Below, piece after piece: positions 49,584 to 59,127 of a DNA stretch of 64,000 nt; position 1 is the stretch's first letter; every line of letters begins with the position of its first letter. The stretch is taken from contig JACVRA010000073.1 of the NCBI GenBank assembly GCA_019828545.1, forward strand, positions 496,001 to 560,000, in the 5' to 3' direction. This DNA is from Paracamarosporium sp. OC-R06-R3. Its lineage: Eukaryota > Ascomycota > Dothideomycetes > Pleosporales > Didymosphaeriaceae. The position numbers and the translations under genes were made by a program. The notes beneath the pieces were generated by a model. That model saw nothing but the letters and a program-made list of their open reading frames with translations, did not search any database and was not told where the DNA came from.

Positions 49584-49994
49584 CACAGGCTAGCAAAATA
49601 GAACAACAAGAATCATGTGAACTTTCCAATCGCTTTCATTCGTCTCGTGTTTCCTTCACATTCTGTCACAAGTCTTTCAGCGATTAGATTGTCATTGGCA
49701 TTCATGCGTACACTTTTCGGGATGTGCCGAGCTACGTAGACAGCAAGCACCGCGATCGCACCTTCCAGGTTCCTTCCCGCCCACCCCGCACCCTGCGAAG
49801 ATTTTCACGCACTTATATTATCGTGTTGGCGGTCTGCGTCTTGTGGGCCTCATGCTTCGTCTTTCTCTTCTTCGAGACCTCTACCATCATAACTGTCAGA
49901 CTCTACACGACACCAAGACCGCATACACCAGGAGTCCGGACGGAAGCGGAAGCAACCTCTGTCAACACTCACAGCGCAGGTGAAATCCACTCAA
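49584..49994. other. Upstream of coiled-coil gene; contains an open frame with a membrane helix
   Basis: An open frame from about 49724 encodes a basic segment (RPPRTLRRFSR), a clear transmembrane helix (TYIIVLAVCVLWASCFVFLF) and then a Thr/Pro-rich tail. It has no ATG before an upstream stop, and it is one base out of frame with the coiled-coil exon that follows. It may be the first membrane-anchoring exon of that gene with an intron I cannot place, or a decayed piece. Confidence 0.4.
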
Positions 49995-51378
49995 ATGCCA
50001 GCACCTCCTCGGCCCACAGGGCCAATTCCACCCGTCGACCTTCTCTGGCGTCATGAACTGAGGGAACACAATGCCACACTTCTTCGTCGGATGAACGATC
50101 TTGAAGTGAAGTTCATAGACCAAGAGAAGCGGGTCCAAATGGCAGAGAGAGCGGCGGCGGCGTGCAACGGCACTGCTGATGAGCTCGATCTCATCAAAAC
50201 CGGAGTCGATCAGCTGGAGACAAAGCAGCAAGAGTTTATGAGCGGAGTATGCAAGCGGCTAGTTGAGATGGAGAAAGATATGGGAGAGTTTAGGAAGACA
50301 CAAGAGAGGGCGCAGAAGCTTATATCCTCGCAACGAGAGCTGCATGATAGCGTCGCGGATCTTTCCTCGTTGGGTCCAAGGATCGAGGGCATCGAAAGAG
50401 AGGTTCAGGGTTTGAAGAACAGCGTAAGCCGGAAGCACGTTCAAGATATGGAGAACTTGGATGCTCGAATGGAGGCGCTGGAGCTGCAACGGTCACGAGA
50501 CGATGGAAATATTCGGTCTATGCAAGACGAATTTACGAAGGAATGCAATTCAAGACTTCAAGCATTGCGAAAAGACGTGACAAAATTGATGGAGATTAGG
50601 AGAGCAGCGGAAGTTCAGGAGCCGTACATGCAAGTGCCGAGGAGTCCTGACATAAGACCAAGGTCAGTGAAATAGCTATACTCACCTAAAGACCGTTATT
50701 AATCTTGCAAGTGTAATTACTGCTGAGGGAGCTGCTTCGCGCCAAATAAATACCAGGAGCCCGCCAAGGAAGACGCAGAAAGTACGTGGAGAGGCTGAGA
50801 AGCAGATCACCATACAGAAGAGTACACAAGCCAAAGAGATTGAGGATCTCGACTTGGACACAAACTTCGTTCCGAACATCTCACCATCACATCGTCAAGC
50901 CCCTCGACCCAATCTGAGTCCGAGGAAGAAGCCTAAGCTATCTCACCCGAAAGCTCAGACCAAGGCTCAAGCAAAGGCAGAGCACCATGAGCACCACGCG
51001 GCGCAGGCACCTACAATTTTCAATCCAGTTTCGAGAGCAGCTCCGAACAAGATTATCAATCTCCCTATCAACATGGGCAAGAAGAGGCCAGGGTCCCCAA
51101 TTTCAGCGCCAAGGCCTATGAAAGAGCATCCTATGGTCTCTGCACCACCACAACAAGTCAATCGAGGTCCAAAAAGCCCACTAAAATCACGAGAGAAGAA
51201 ACCTCAATCATCCCAACCGGCTCGCAGGAGTCGCCGAAGGTCAGCCCATGTTACCGTGTATGAGTTAGGATGGGACCAAACACAGCAACCTCAAAAGACA
51301 GCAGGTCCGGTCTATGATAGTCCCCCCAAACCGCTCAAAACGAAACCACGTCGATTGCCTCCTGTGCCCGATGAATAA
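49995..51378 (+). CDS. Coiled-coil protein, N-terminus uncertain
   Basis: The first usable ATG is at 49995 (MPAPPRPTGPIPPVDLLWRH). Exon 1 runs to about 50664, and an intron of about 53 bases joins in phase to SVITAEGAASRQINTRSPPR; the frame ends at 51378. Exon 1 is a long heptad-rich coiled coil (around LRRMNDLEVKFIDQEKRVQM to about residue 215). Exon 2 is basic and Pro/Ser-rich with repeated short SPRKKPKLS-type patches that look like nuclear or DNA-binding charge clusters. Upstream sequence (49724-49980) carries a membrane helix in another frame, so a membrane-anchored version is possible. I do not recognise a family. Confidence 0.6.
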
Positions 51379-51460
51379 AACACCAAGATTCTAACACACG
51401 TCGATGTTGAAATACACATAGATGTGACAATATTTACTTTACCAGCTGTACTGTTACAAC

Positions 51461-52293
51461 TCATGTCTCCTTAAATTCATACGGACCCTCCCGATCAACA
51501 ACCGGTACCTCCAGGTTCGCCTCTTCAACATCCTTACCATCAACCTTCAGGCCCGCCCTCATGATATCTCCAGTCTTTACCGGTCCTACGCCCTTAGGTG
51601 TACCCGTTAGTACAATGTCACCTTTTTCGAGAGTCATCACGCGGCTGATGTCACTCAGCTGCCTTGGGATCCGGAACAGCATAAGCTCAGTGTTGTCGGA
51701 CTGTTTGACTTCGTTGTTGACGGATAGCCATAGATGAGCGTTTTGCGGGTTAGGTATCCGGGACTTCGCGATGAGGTTGGAGACGGGCAGGAAGGTGTCG
51801 AAGCCTTTGGCGATGGACCAAGGGAGACCCTTCTTCTTGGCTTCGTCTTGAACGTTACGGGCCGTCATGTCGATGGCCAGGAGGTAGCCTGTGGAGTGGA
51901 GAATTTAATGTCAGTTGGGGTCTTGAAGGCCATCATAAAGATATATGAAGATAATCACGATATCAGATAGAAATAGAAGTACCTTCAATAGCGTCCATGG
52001 CTCCTTGGGTGTCTTCCGGGTCGAGATCGCGCACTGTCTTGCCCATGATGAGACCAAGCTCCACTTCATAGTGCATAGTTACGCCGCGGGGGCGGAGCAC
52101 AGGACCAGCACCGGGGAGCAAGATCGAGGACGGAGGCTTCAGGAAGAAAAAAGGTTGCTTGGGGCGAGCACTGTTGAGCTCGGTAATGTGGTCACTGCGT
52201 AAGTCTCAGTCTGTGTTCTTTTCCGGTATGATTGCCTTGCTCAAGCAGGCTCCTCGGTGTCGTGACTCACGCATAGTTCCTGCCTATGCACAT
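51461..52293 (-). CDS. Fumarylacetoacetate hydrolase-family protein, FAHD1-like acylpyruvase
   Basis: It hydrolyses acylpyruvates or decarboxylates oxaloacetate in mitochondria, by family analogy. Exons 52271-52293, 51983-52194 and 51461-51888 join in phase for 220 aa. The start is short, MCIGRNYADHITELNSARPK. The FAH fold shows FFLKPPSSIL, the metal site MHYEVELGLIMGK (with the catalytic Glu residues) and GYLLAIDMTARNVQDEAKKK. LPWSIAKGFDTFLPVS and GDIVLTGTPKGVGPV complete it. The FAHD1 family usually has about 15-20 more residues before CIGRNYADH, so an upstream targeting exon may be missed. A sequence ending GCTGACAG just upstream could be its acceptor. Confidence 0.9.
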
Positions 52294-52866
52294 GACCTGG
52301 GCACCTGTCAGCTATTGATGCGCGTCTCGTCGTTCCATTGGGTTGTGTCAAAGCGTGCAGAGCAGAGCAATGCCCACACCCAAGTTCCTCAAAGATAGGC
52401 ACAAGATGAACCCATCCTTCCACACCTCCTCTTCCAATCCACCAACCGATCCCAAGCTCTTTCTCTTCATCCGCTCCCCATGCCCTTACGCACACAAGTC
52501 TCAACGTACCTTCCTACAACCCGCCTTAATAGACTGTATACTCGCCGCCATAATTCCCCAAAGAAAAACGTATATACAAGCGCCAAAAGGCAGATAAGTA
52601 TGCGCAATGGACGTAAGTATGTACGCACGAAGAAAGTATCTGGAGCGCGGTTGCGCTCCCGGCCAACGACCCGCTTTGCCCGGGACCCCTGCCGAACCGA
52701 GGTCGGCCGCCGCACGTCCAAGATACAGATAGGCGCAGACAGAGCTCCCCACATGGTTAGCCATCGCGCATCCCACTTCGCGCTACGTTCCACACTACTA
52801 CATCCAGCAATATCTGGCCCCCCGCACCGAACGTCAGTCCTGCAACGAGTTGAGCAAGAAGGAAAC
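52294..52866. promoter_or_regulatory. Divergent promoter region
   Basis: About 570 bases between the FAHD1-like gene and the small gene at 52867. Several ORFs on both strands overlap without recognisable content. One could supply the missing FAHD1 targeting exon. Confidence 0.4.
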
Positions 52867-53181
52867 ATGGCGGATACAAACCAAGCCCAACCGCAAGCTA
52901 TACAGCCAACCCTCCAACTCGCTCACATCCTCTCCGACCTCGTCTCCCTGCGCGTCTGCGACCCCGCCGCCGCCCTGGCCCTCGTCTCCGCGCGCGCAAA
53001 TACCTCGTCAGCAGGTGAGAAGACGGAAGAAGGGAAGCAGGGCGAGGGTGACGAGGACGTCAAGCGTGCGAAAGAGTTGGTGGAGTTGCACTATGCGGTT
53101 AAGGAGGCGCATAGGAGGGGTGAGCTTGGCGCTGGTTTAGAAGAGGCGCGGGCGAGTGTGGAGAGGGCTGTTGGGATTTGA
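52867..53181 (+). CDS. Small hypothetical protein (104 aa)
   Basis: Single exon, MADTNQAQPQAIQPTLQLAH, followed by a helical, Ala/Leu-rich body (ILSDLVSLRVCDPAAALALV) and a charged helix ending RASVERAVGI. The ATG is in good context, and the frame is G/C-biased in third positions like its neighbours. I do not recognise a family; it looks like a compact helical fungal protein. Confidence 0.55.
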   Translation: MADTNQAQPQAIQPTLQLAHILSDLVSLRVCDPAAALALVSARANTSSAGEKTEEGKQGEGDEDVKRAKELVELHYAVKEAHRRGELGAGLEEARASVERAVGI

Positions 53182-53660
53182 GGTGACGAAGAATGAACGA
53201 ATGAAGAGGCATGCGTACAACATCGTATCGTGAAGAGGGACGTGGAAGGAGCGGGGCTGTGCGAGGAAGAATTAGCGGTCGTGCGCATCGAAGAGCCTGG
53301 GTTGTAAGGATGGCGGTGGTAGAGAAGGACTCCATGCCCTAGAAATTGTGGCTGTACATTGGTTGGACAACCTGTGATGCGAGCTCCCCGATACTCGACA
53401 GTTGCTTCTCACTGTGGTGCCGTGGGTGTTGCTCCTGACGGCCACGGTCTGGAGGCTGGCACAGAAAACATGGGACACCGATCGAGGAGTAGACAATGGA
53501 AAAACGCGGGACAAATGGCATTGGACTAACAATGGTACTGCTAATCTGCCACAATCCAACCACCTTTATACAAAGCAAGGTCCAAGGAACAAATGTGAAG
53601 AAGCCAACTTAGGAAAAGGGGTGGAATGTGTGCGTTGATGTAGGATATGACAACGATTCT
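53182..53660. other. Convergent intergenic region
   Basis: About 480 bases between two convergent stops. The minus-strand ORFs present are short and unrecognised. Confidence 0.5.
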
Positions 53661-54673
53661 TCAAACACCTTTCATGAGCGAATCCAGCTGCGGACTGATA
53701 TCGACGCCTTTGGCCTTCTCCTTCATGAGAAAGACTGCAGCGGCTCCAATTTCAGGACCCGCAATGAGCTTGATGGGAAACTTAGGGATGGCTTTGGCTC
53801 GCACAACGTCTCTCTTTTTACGCTTGATAGGCTCAGGCGTTGATGCTGTCTCCTCTTTCTTCTCTTCCGCTGGAGGATCCTCTGCTGGGGGAGGGTCTTC
53901 AGCCTTCGGCTCCTCCGCTGCCTCGATCACAGGCTCTTCTTCTTTCGGCTTTTCTACCGATGGCTCCTCCTGTTTATCCTCCTCGGCCGTAAGCTCAGGC
54001 TGTGGCTCCGCGTTGGGCTCAGGTTGCGGTTCTTCGGCCTTCTTTTCGACAGGAGGTGGTAGCTCCTCCGGCTTCTCCTCTTCAACAGGAGGCTCTGGCT
54101 GAGGCGGTTCTTCCTCACCTTTCTCTTCGGCAGGAGGTGGGGCTTCTGGTTCGGGCTCCTTCTCCGGTTCTGGTTCGGGGTCTGGTTCGGGGTCTGGTTC
54201 GGGCTCCTTCTCAGGCTCTTTAGGCTCGGGTTCTGGATCCTTTTCTGGGTCAGGCTCTGGCTCTGGCTCCTTTTCTGGCTCCTTTTCTGGTTCCTTTTCT
54301 GGTTCCTTGGGAGGCGCCTCCTCTTGTTGAGGAGGTTCGGACGCAGGACCTGACTCTGGCTCGGGTTCCGGCTTGGGTTCCGGCTCGATAATGGCTTCAA
54401 CCCTCGCAACGCCCTCGTCACTCGGCTCAGTCACTACGGCCTCGACGGGCTGGCCATCCTCCATTGTGACGACCATGGTGTCTTCTGGAAACCCTCAGGA
54501 AAAGTCAGCTTGTGTCCACAGAGAAGCGATATCGACATACTTGGTTGCGGCGGTTCTTCTGCTGCTGGTGTCGGAGGAGGAGGAACGGGAGGTTCTTCAT
54601 TGATCGGTGTTGGATCAGCTGTCTGTTCCACTTCAATTGAGGGAGAAGATGGCGAGCCCTCGACTTCAGACAT
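53661..54673 (-). CDS. Low-complexity Glu/Pro-repeat protein
   Basis: Exon 1 starts at 54673 with MSEVEGSPSSPSIEVEQTAD and ends near 54540. The second exon (53661 to about 54491) continues with RFPEDTMVVTMEDG. The bulk is an acidic, disordered array of PEPE, KEPE and DPEP units running from about 54380 to 53930, followed by a more mixed Glu/Ala/Pro region. The C-terminal 50 residues (IKRKKRDVVRAKAIPKFPIK to DSLMKGV) are structured-looking and basic, and probably the functional part. There is no signal peptide. Such PE-rich proteins vary greatly in repeat number between strains. No family is recognised. Confidence 0.7.
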
Positions 54674-55076
54674 GGCGTGACGGTATGAGGGACGATGACA
54701 GAGCGCGGCCCAGCCAAGCTCGGAGCGCCGGTAAGGAGAGGAGGAATGGAGCGAGTGATATGCGGTGGTAAAGATGGAGTAAGACGACACGATGAGCAAG
54801 AGCTGGGGAGAAAGAGGCAAAGCTGGCGCGGGAGGTAGAGCATGTATGAGAGGTTGTTGTCGATCCTGCTGTAGAATCTATGTTTGTCGAGACTAGCGTA
54901 TCGATGTGATTAGAAGCTGCGGTTAAGTAGGGCAAGAAGGTGGGGTGCTGGTGAGGCAGTTACGCTTTGTGTCTATCGACCAGGTATGGATTCCAATGGC
55001 CCACCTAATATAGTCGAAGACGACTAGGAAGAATTGTCATGTAGTTGTAAGTCATTCTAGTGCAGCTAAATATCTC
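54674..55076. other. Intergenic at the edge of the accessory island
   Basis: About 400 bases holding the promoter of the Glu/Pro-repeat gene. Composition becomes more AT-rich from about 54950 towards the retroelement debris. Confidence 0.45.
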
Positions 55077-55136
55077 GTGATGAGAGTATAGAGTGAGGTG
55101 AAAGATTTACAGAGCAAAGCTACTAGAGGGAAGCTG
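55077..55136 (+). repeat. Direct repeat A, 60 bp
   Basis: It begins TGATGAGAGTATAGAGTGAG and is about 80% identical (48 of 60 by eye) to 56177-56236 in the same orientation. The pair flanks the copia fragment and the possible LTR, so it may be the remnant ends of one inserted unit or two copies of an older repeat. Confidence 0.6.
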
Positions 55137-55391
55137 GATACCGCGAGACGCGACGGACAACTGCCGGGTATCTGTTCAACATCGGCAGCGGAGCAATCAG
55201 CTGGCAATCCAAACGCCAGAGTGTCGTTGAAGCCAAGTTCTAGGGCAAACACAAGCGTGCAAGGAAGCAGTCTGGCTCAGGAGACTTCTCAACGAGCTGA
55301 ACCTTCACCAAAGAAAAATAGCGACGATCATTTGCGGTAATAACCAAGGAGCAACCACACTAGCATCGAACCCGCAGTATCACTCCGATTA

Positions 55392-55532
55392 AAGCACATG
55401 GAAATTCAACGAATATGGCAGGGTGAAGTTCAAGGTGATAGGATGATCGAGTTAAACTACGTTCCAACGGCGGAGCAAATTGCTGACGGCTTCACGAAGC
55501 CGCTCGCGCGTGACAGATTCGAATGGTTCTGA
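55392..55532 (+). mobile_element. Ty1/copia pol C-terminal fragment (RNase H end)
   Basis: An open segment of 46 codons reads KHMEIQRIWQGEVQGDRMIE and continues LNYVPTAEQIADGFTKPLAR before a stop. The pattern [IV]ELxY[IV]PT..Q.AD..TKPL is the end of the copia RNase H domain and is hard to mistake. No integrase, reverse transcriptase or gag is seen upstream, so only the tail of an old element remains. It is noncoding in practice. Confidence 0.8.
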
Positions 55533-55716
55533 AAGGAACTAAACATTGAATAAATCCCATAGGGCGTTATGTGGGCACCCTTTCCTCCATTTCTTTACGG
55601 GAAGTTTTCGGAGGTTTTAATGGGTCCCACCATCACCGCGATCGACGGTCGATGGAACTCTATACTGCCGCCTCCGTTGAGTGGGTGCGTTGAATACCGC
55701 AGTGCTTACCCAGATC

Positions 55717-55951
55717 TGTTGAGTGCTGAGGTGCTGACACCACGCGATACGTATCACAGTGAAGTCATATAGACTAGCACCCTCAGAATTCCATAGGAAT
55801 TAACGAACAATATGAATCAACATCACTGATCTTAGTAGTTGAAGCAATTGATTGATCAGAATCATACATTATATTAAAGGGCGATGCTCTTATTATGTAT
55901 ACGCATGAACCTACTCTAGCCACACTGTTTCATCCACAGTGATATTCAACA
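55717..55951 (+). repeat. Possible degraded copia LTR
   Basis: The segment starts TGTTGAGTGCTGAGGTG and ends ATATTCAACA, so it has the TGTTG...CAACA border typical of copia LTRs. It lies 3' of the pol fragment at a fitting place. No matching 5' copy or clear target duplication is visible, so this remains a guess. Confidence 0.35.
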
Positions 55952-56176
55952 CTCATACTCGATGGTAGCCCTAAGAATCACAGCTACCTAATATCACGAC
56001 TGTGGGACGCCCGCTTAAGACACAAACTCCCGAGACCAAACAAACAGGACGGGAAGGAAAGGTGCAGGTCGGCCGTCCTCCCTACTAGAGATAGCAAAAC
56101 TTAGGGCCTGACAGTCTTATTACCCTAGTGTTATTAACCACCGTGCATACATAGCACTCCTTTCTTTTGTACTAAC

Positions 56177-56236
56177 TGATGAGATTATTGAGTGAGGTGT
56201 ACGATTGATTGAGCAAATCTATTTGAAGGAAGCTAG
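56177..56236 (+). repeat. Direct repeat B, 60 bp
   Basis: Partner of 55077-55136, beginning TGATGAGATTATTGAGTGAG. It ends about 60 bp from the last exon of the vWA gene. Confidence 0.6.
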
Positions 56237-56298
56237 TAAACAGAAACTAGGCAGAAATGGTGGCAGTTACCACCCTAGTGGATGCACCTGTCTCAACA

Positions 56299-57866
56299 CT
56301 AGCAAACTACTTGGCTAGTCCGGCGACCCAAAGCAGCCAAGAAAAGCTCAACCAACTAAACCGAAAAGCGAAGTGTTAGCATTTACACAAAAACAAAGAG
56401 GCAATTCCATGAAATACTTACCCGGGCAGTATATACTGCGTCACTTTTGCATTTTTCAACCACTGCTAGTTTCTCGTCCAATCTATTCGCAGAGCAGTAG
56501 ACCATGCCTTTTATCGTCTCATCATTTTCAAGCTCACTGAGAAATTCCTTAGCTCCATCACTACTCCCAATCCGAGAGACGAGGAACACTGCAGCACCAT
56601 TACCGTAAGCTTGAAGATCTGAGGATTCTTTGCACGATCGGATGGTCTTTTTTAGTGTTCCAGGTTTTTCCCCTGAAGGCTATAAATAGATGAGTATTTA
56701 AATGCAATGTCTGGCCTGTGCGAGCAAACTGGACTTACCCTTCCATCAGTGATGATTAGCACAATCACCGGTTTTTTAAGCTCGCGCTTTTTTGCCTTTT
56801 CAATTATCATAGGTTGCACAATCTTTCTGTCGAGCACTGTTCCCAATTTCGAGCCTCGTGCGAACTCCACCTTCTCGAATTTCCTCTCAATCATCTCTAC
56901 GGTGGTCAGATTATCGAACTTCCCATTCTCATTATGGTTGAGAAACCGAATTGATATCCCTGTTGGTTCGAGAATGGTAGCAATGTTAGCTACGCGTCGG
57001 AGAGTGTTTTTGAGTTTGTGCCTTCTTGGGGACATAGATTTACTGTTATCTATCAAAGTCTTAAACATTGTCCTGAAGCATAGGAAGGATGTATAAATTA
57101 CTACGTAAAAGCATTGGCACTTACCACATAAGATAACAAAATCATATAGTGCAAGTTTCGCGACTCCGGGAGTGAGTGCTGGATCTAAGCCGAATTTGGT
57201 GGTGATGGATTCCGCTTTCTCTGCAGCATTCTTCGCAAGATTTTTCACAAATTGATCATCAAGATCAACGAACCCATGTAGGTTTTTGGTGGTGAAAGTT
57301 GAGATATAGAAATGGTAATGTTGGAGGGTTTCTAGTGGCTAAATTGCGGACGAGCTTTGTCATCAAGATGTCCATGTTACTTGCGAGCTTCAAATGGGAC
57401 TTACCTTGCGTTCCTCCATCTTTGTGCTGTTGTTGACAGTGACCATGTGAGTGTTATTGTTTGTAGTTTTCTTATTATTTGTAGTGTTCTTATTGTTCGT
57501 AGTGTTCTTGTTGTTCGTAGTGTTCGTAGTGTTCGTAGTGTTCGTAGTGTTCTCACAGTTCTCCTTTGTGTCGCTAATATTCACGGACCCACTGATAATA
57601 GCTCTAGAGAATTGGTTACCACTACCTGTATTAATATCCTGAGTACCATTAAGGGCGTTGAATTGGTGCGCATTATCGTAGTTATCGAATTTGTTGCCTG
57701 GTTCGTCGTTGTTTGTGTCGCTGCAGGTTTTGGGATCTTCACGTTGCTCCAACGAGTTCCCGTGCTGCCAGCAGGAAGCCCCCGGATTGCGTATGGTTCG
57801 TCGGCATTTGTTGCCTTGCTTCGTCGTCCTATTACAGGTACGATTGACAAGTACATCAGAACCCAT
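56299..57866 (-). CDS. Cys/His motif + amyloid-like motif + Asn/Thr-rich + vWA domain protein
   Basis: Five exons (57405-57866, 57125-57338, 56739-57049, 56422-56679, 56299-56355) give 433 aa in phase. Residues 11-35 hold a possible zinc-binding C-x9-C-x10-C-x2-H (CNRTTKQGNKCRRT...SCWQH), like the DUF5763-type motif. Residues 57-98 carry the Gly/Asn/Gln motif shared with the next two genes. Residues 106-147 are a Thr/Asn repeat (TTNTTNTTNNKN). After the first intron a vWA domain starts (LALYDFVILC-DNSKS). It has an intact MIDAS DxSxS at Asp226-Ser230 and conserved vWA segments (NIATILEPTGISIRFLNHNE, KLGTVLDRKIVQPMI, VIVLIITDG). The domain order is unusual. A longer N-terminus (ATG at 57890 or 58040) is possible. 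vWA proteins of this kind are expanded in filamentous fungi; their role is unknown. Confidence 0.78.
57454..57556 (-). repeat. Tandem repeat encoding Thr/Asn tracts
   Basis: On the minus strand it reads repeated AAC-ACT-ACG and AAC-AAG-AAC units, giving TTN and NNKN tracts inside the vWA protein. It is probably unstable in length. The Asn-rich composition is prion-like. Confidence 0.75.
57573..57698 (-). other. Amyloid-like Gly/Asn/Gln motif, copy in vWA protein
   Basis: Encodes GNKFDNYDNAHQFNALNGTQ followed by DINTGSGNQFSRAIISGSVN. It matches the tails of the SesA and HET proteins. Bases 57606-57632 are identical (27 in a row) to 58815-58841 on the opposite strand. It resembles the sigma/SesB class of fungal prion-type signalling motifs, but I cannot confirm the family. 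Confidence 0.75.
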
Positions 57867-58096
57867 AGTTGATAATGAAGCATGTAACATTTCAAGGCCC
57901 GGGAAAAAACCACGAGTTATTGCCGCAATCCAGAGCGTATGGCTGACCCATTCGACGTTATTCAGCGAAAAATTTTCATCGCTACGTGGCCCACCAACAG
58001 CCAACAGCCAGCAGCGGGCAAGCTGTAATTTACCATCCAATTACCTTTGCGCTTAGCTATAAGAGAAGCAAATGAGAAGCGAGAACGCCTAAGATA

Positions 58097-58126
58097 CTGC
58101 AGGAGGTTGCCAACTCCCTCCTGCAG
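58097..58126. promoter_or_regulatory. Perfect 10-bp hairpin in the divergent promoter
   Basis: Arms CTGCAGGAGG (58097-58106) and CCTCCTGCAG (58117-58126) are exact complements around a 10-base loop. It lies between the divergent vWA and SesA starts, so it may be a palindromic operator for both genes. Chance occurrence is also possible. Confidence 0.35.
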
Positions 58127-58262
58127 AAAGAAAGCAGATGTCCTATTTTAAGCATGCTGGGCGGCTTCTTTAATTCCTCGAGTCCCATTAGCGGATCTGA
58201 TACATTCAAGAAATACACCCTCCCTCGCATACCAATATCTCTAATCTCGTCTTCCATACAAA

Positions 58263-58886
58263 ATGATAAGCACCGGAGTCCGCAGCAAATTGATCTCCAA
58301 TACAATCGCCACTCTCGGGGCCACCACAAAACACTACGATACTGTCAAGAATGATGCACGTCTCCCGGAGGCCTTTCACGAAGCAGGTCGAGGGCTGTTC
58401 CTTGTCAAGGACGCTCTTCAGACTATCAAAGCTCAAATACGCGGAGAATCTCAGAACGCCATGAGCCGACTGAATGTCTGCGACAGAAACGCAAAGTTGT
58501 CCGAGAGCATGTTTGAGAACGTCGCTCAAGCATCGGAGGGTTTGAGGTTTGAGCGATATAGAATGGTCGTGCAACAACAGAATAAAGGGAGGAGGGCCGA
58601 AACCTTGACGTTGGAGATGATGCAGGCCATATGCAAACTGGCCAAGGATGGCAAGATTATAGTAAAAATGGAAGATGTAGTCAAGCGATTGCATGGTGCG
58701 ATTGAAAAGTTGTCAACGATGGAGGCATCCGTGCCAGACACGGATTCGGGCAACACTTTCAACAGTTACGACGATTCGCACCAATACAACTCCCTTGGTG
58801 GTCCTCAGAACATCAATACAGGTAGTGGTAACCAATTCTCTGGGGCTAATTTCAGTGGGTCTGTGACTTTTGGTAAGAATTCGTAA
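58263..58886 (+). CDS. SesA-domain protein with C-terminal amyloid-like motif
   Basis: Single exon, 207 aa, starting MISTGVRSKLISNTIATLGA. Residues about 1-140 fit the SesA/HeLo-like family seen at the N-terminus of fungal NLRs and in small death effectors. Diagnostic is TKHYDTVKNDARLPEAFHEA followed by GRGLFLVKDALQTIK, then the conserved helix LNVCDRNAKLSESMFENVAQ. The tail (162-204) is the shared motif, GNTFNSYDDSHQYNSLGGPQ and NINTGSGNQF, ending GSVTFG. By analogy with characterised systems, an amyloid motif lets a sensor NLR template the effector, which then acts in programmed cell death at membranes. That is inference: no NLR lies in this window. It is divergent to the vWA gene and convergent to the HET gene. 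Confidence 0.82.
   Translation: MISTGVRSKLISNTIATLGATTKHYDTVKNDARLPEAFHEAGRGLFLVKDALQTIKAQIRGESQNAMSRLNVCDRNAKLSESMFENVAQASEGLRFERYRMVVQQQNKGRRAETLTLEMMQAICKLAKDGKIIVKMEDVVKRLHGAIEKLSTMEASVPDTDSGNTFNSYDDSHQYNSLGGPQNINTGSGNQFSGANFSGSVTFGKNS
58746..58874 (+). other. Amyloid-like Gly/Asn/Gln motif, copy in SesA protein
   Basis: Encodes the last 43 conserved residues of the SesA protein. Bases 58767-58802 match 59200-59235 (opposite strand, HET gene) in 36 consecutive positions, much closer than the surrounding genes, which are unrelated. Confidence 0.8.
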
Positions 58887-59127
58887 CGATAAGGATTGCT
58901 TTGGCTGGAAAACTCTTGATAGTACCGGGAAAGATAGCTAGGAGCCGAAGACTGAATTCTCGACGGCATGTTTCATTCGTGTTGGCTGGGCCGTGATGTC
59001 TGGGTAGTGCAAGCAGGTGTTATCGCGCGTTTGATACCATAATTACAAATTACATGTATATCCGACTTGATTTGCAGTCAAATCATCGAACACTGCCTAG
59101 GTATCTTTAGACATATGCCATTGAGAA

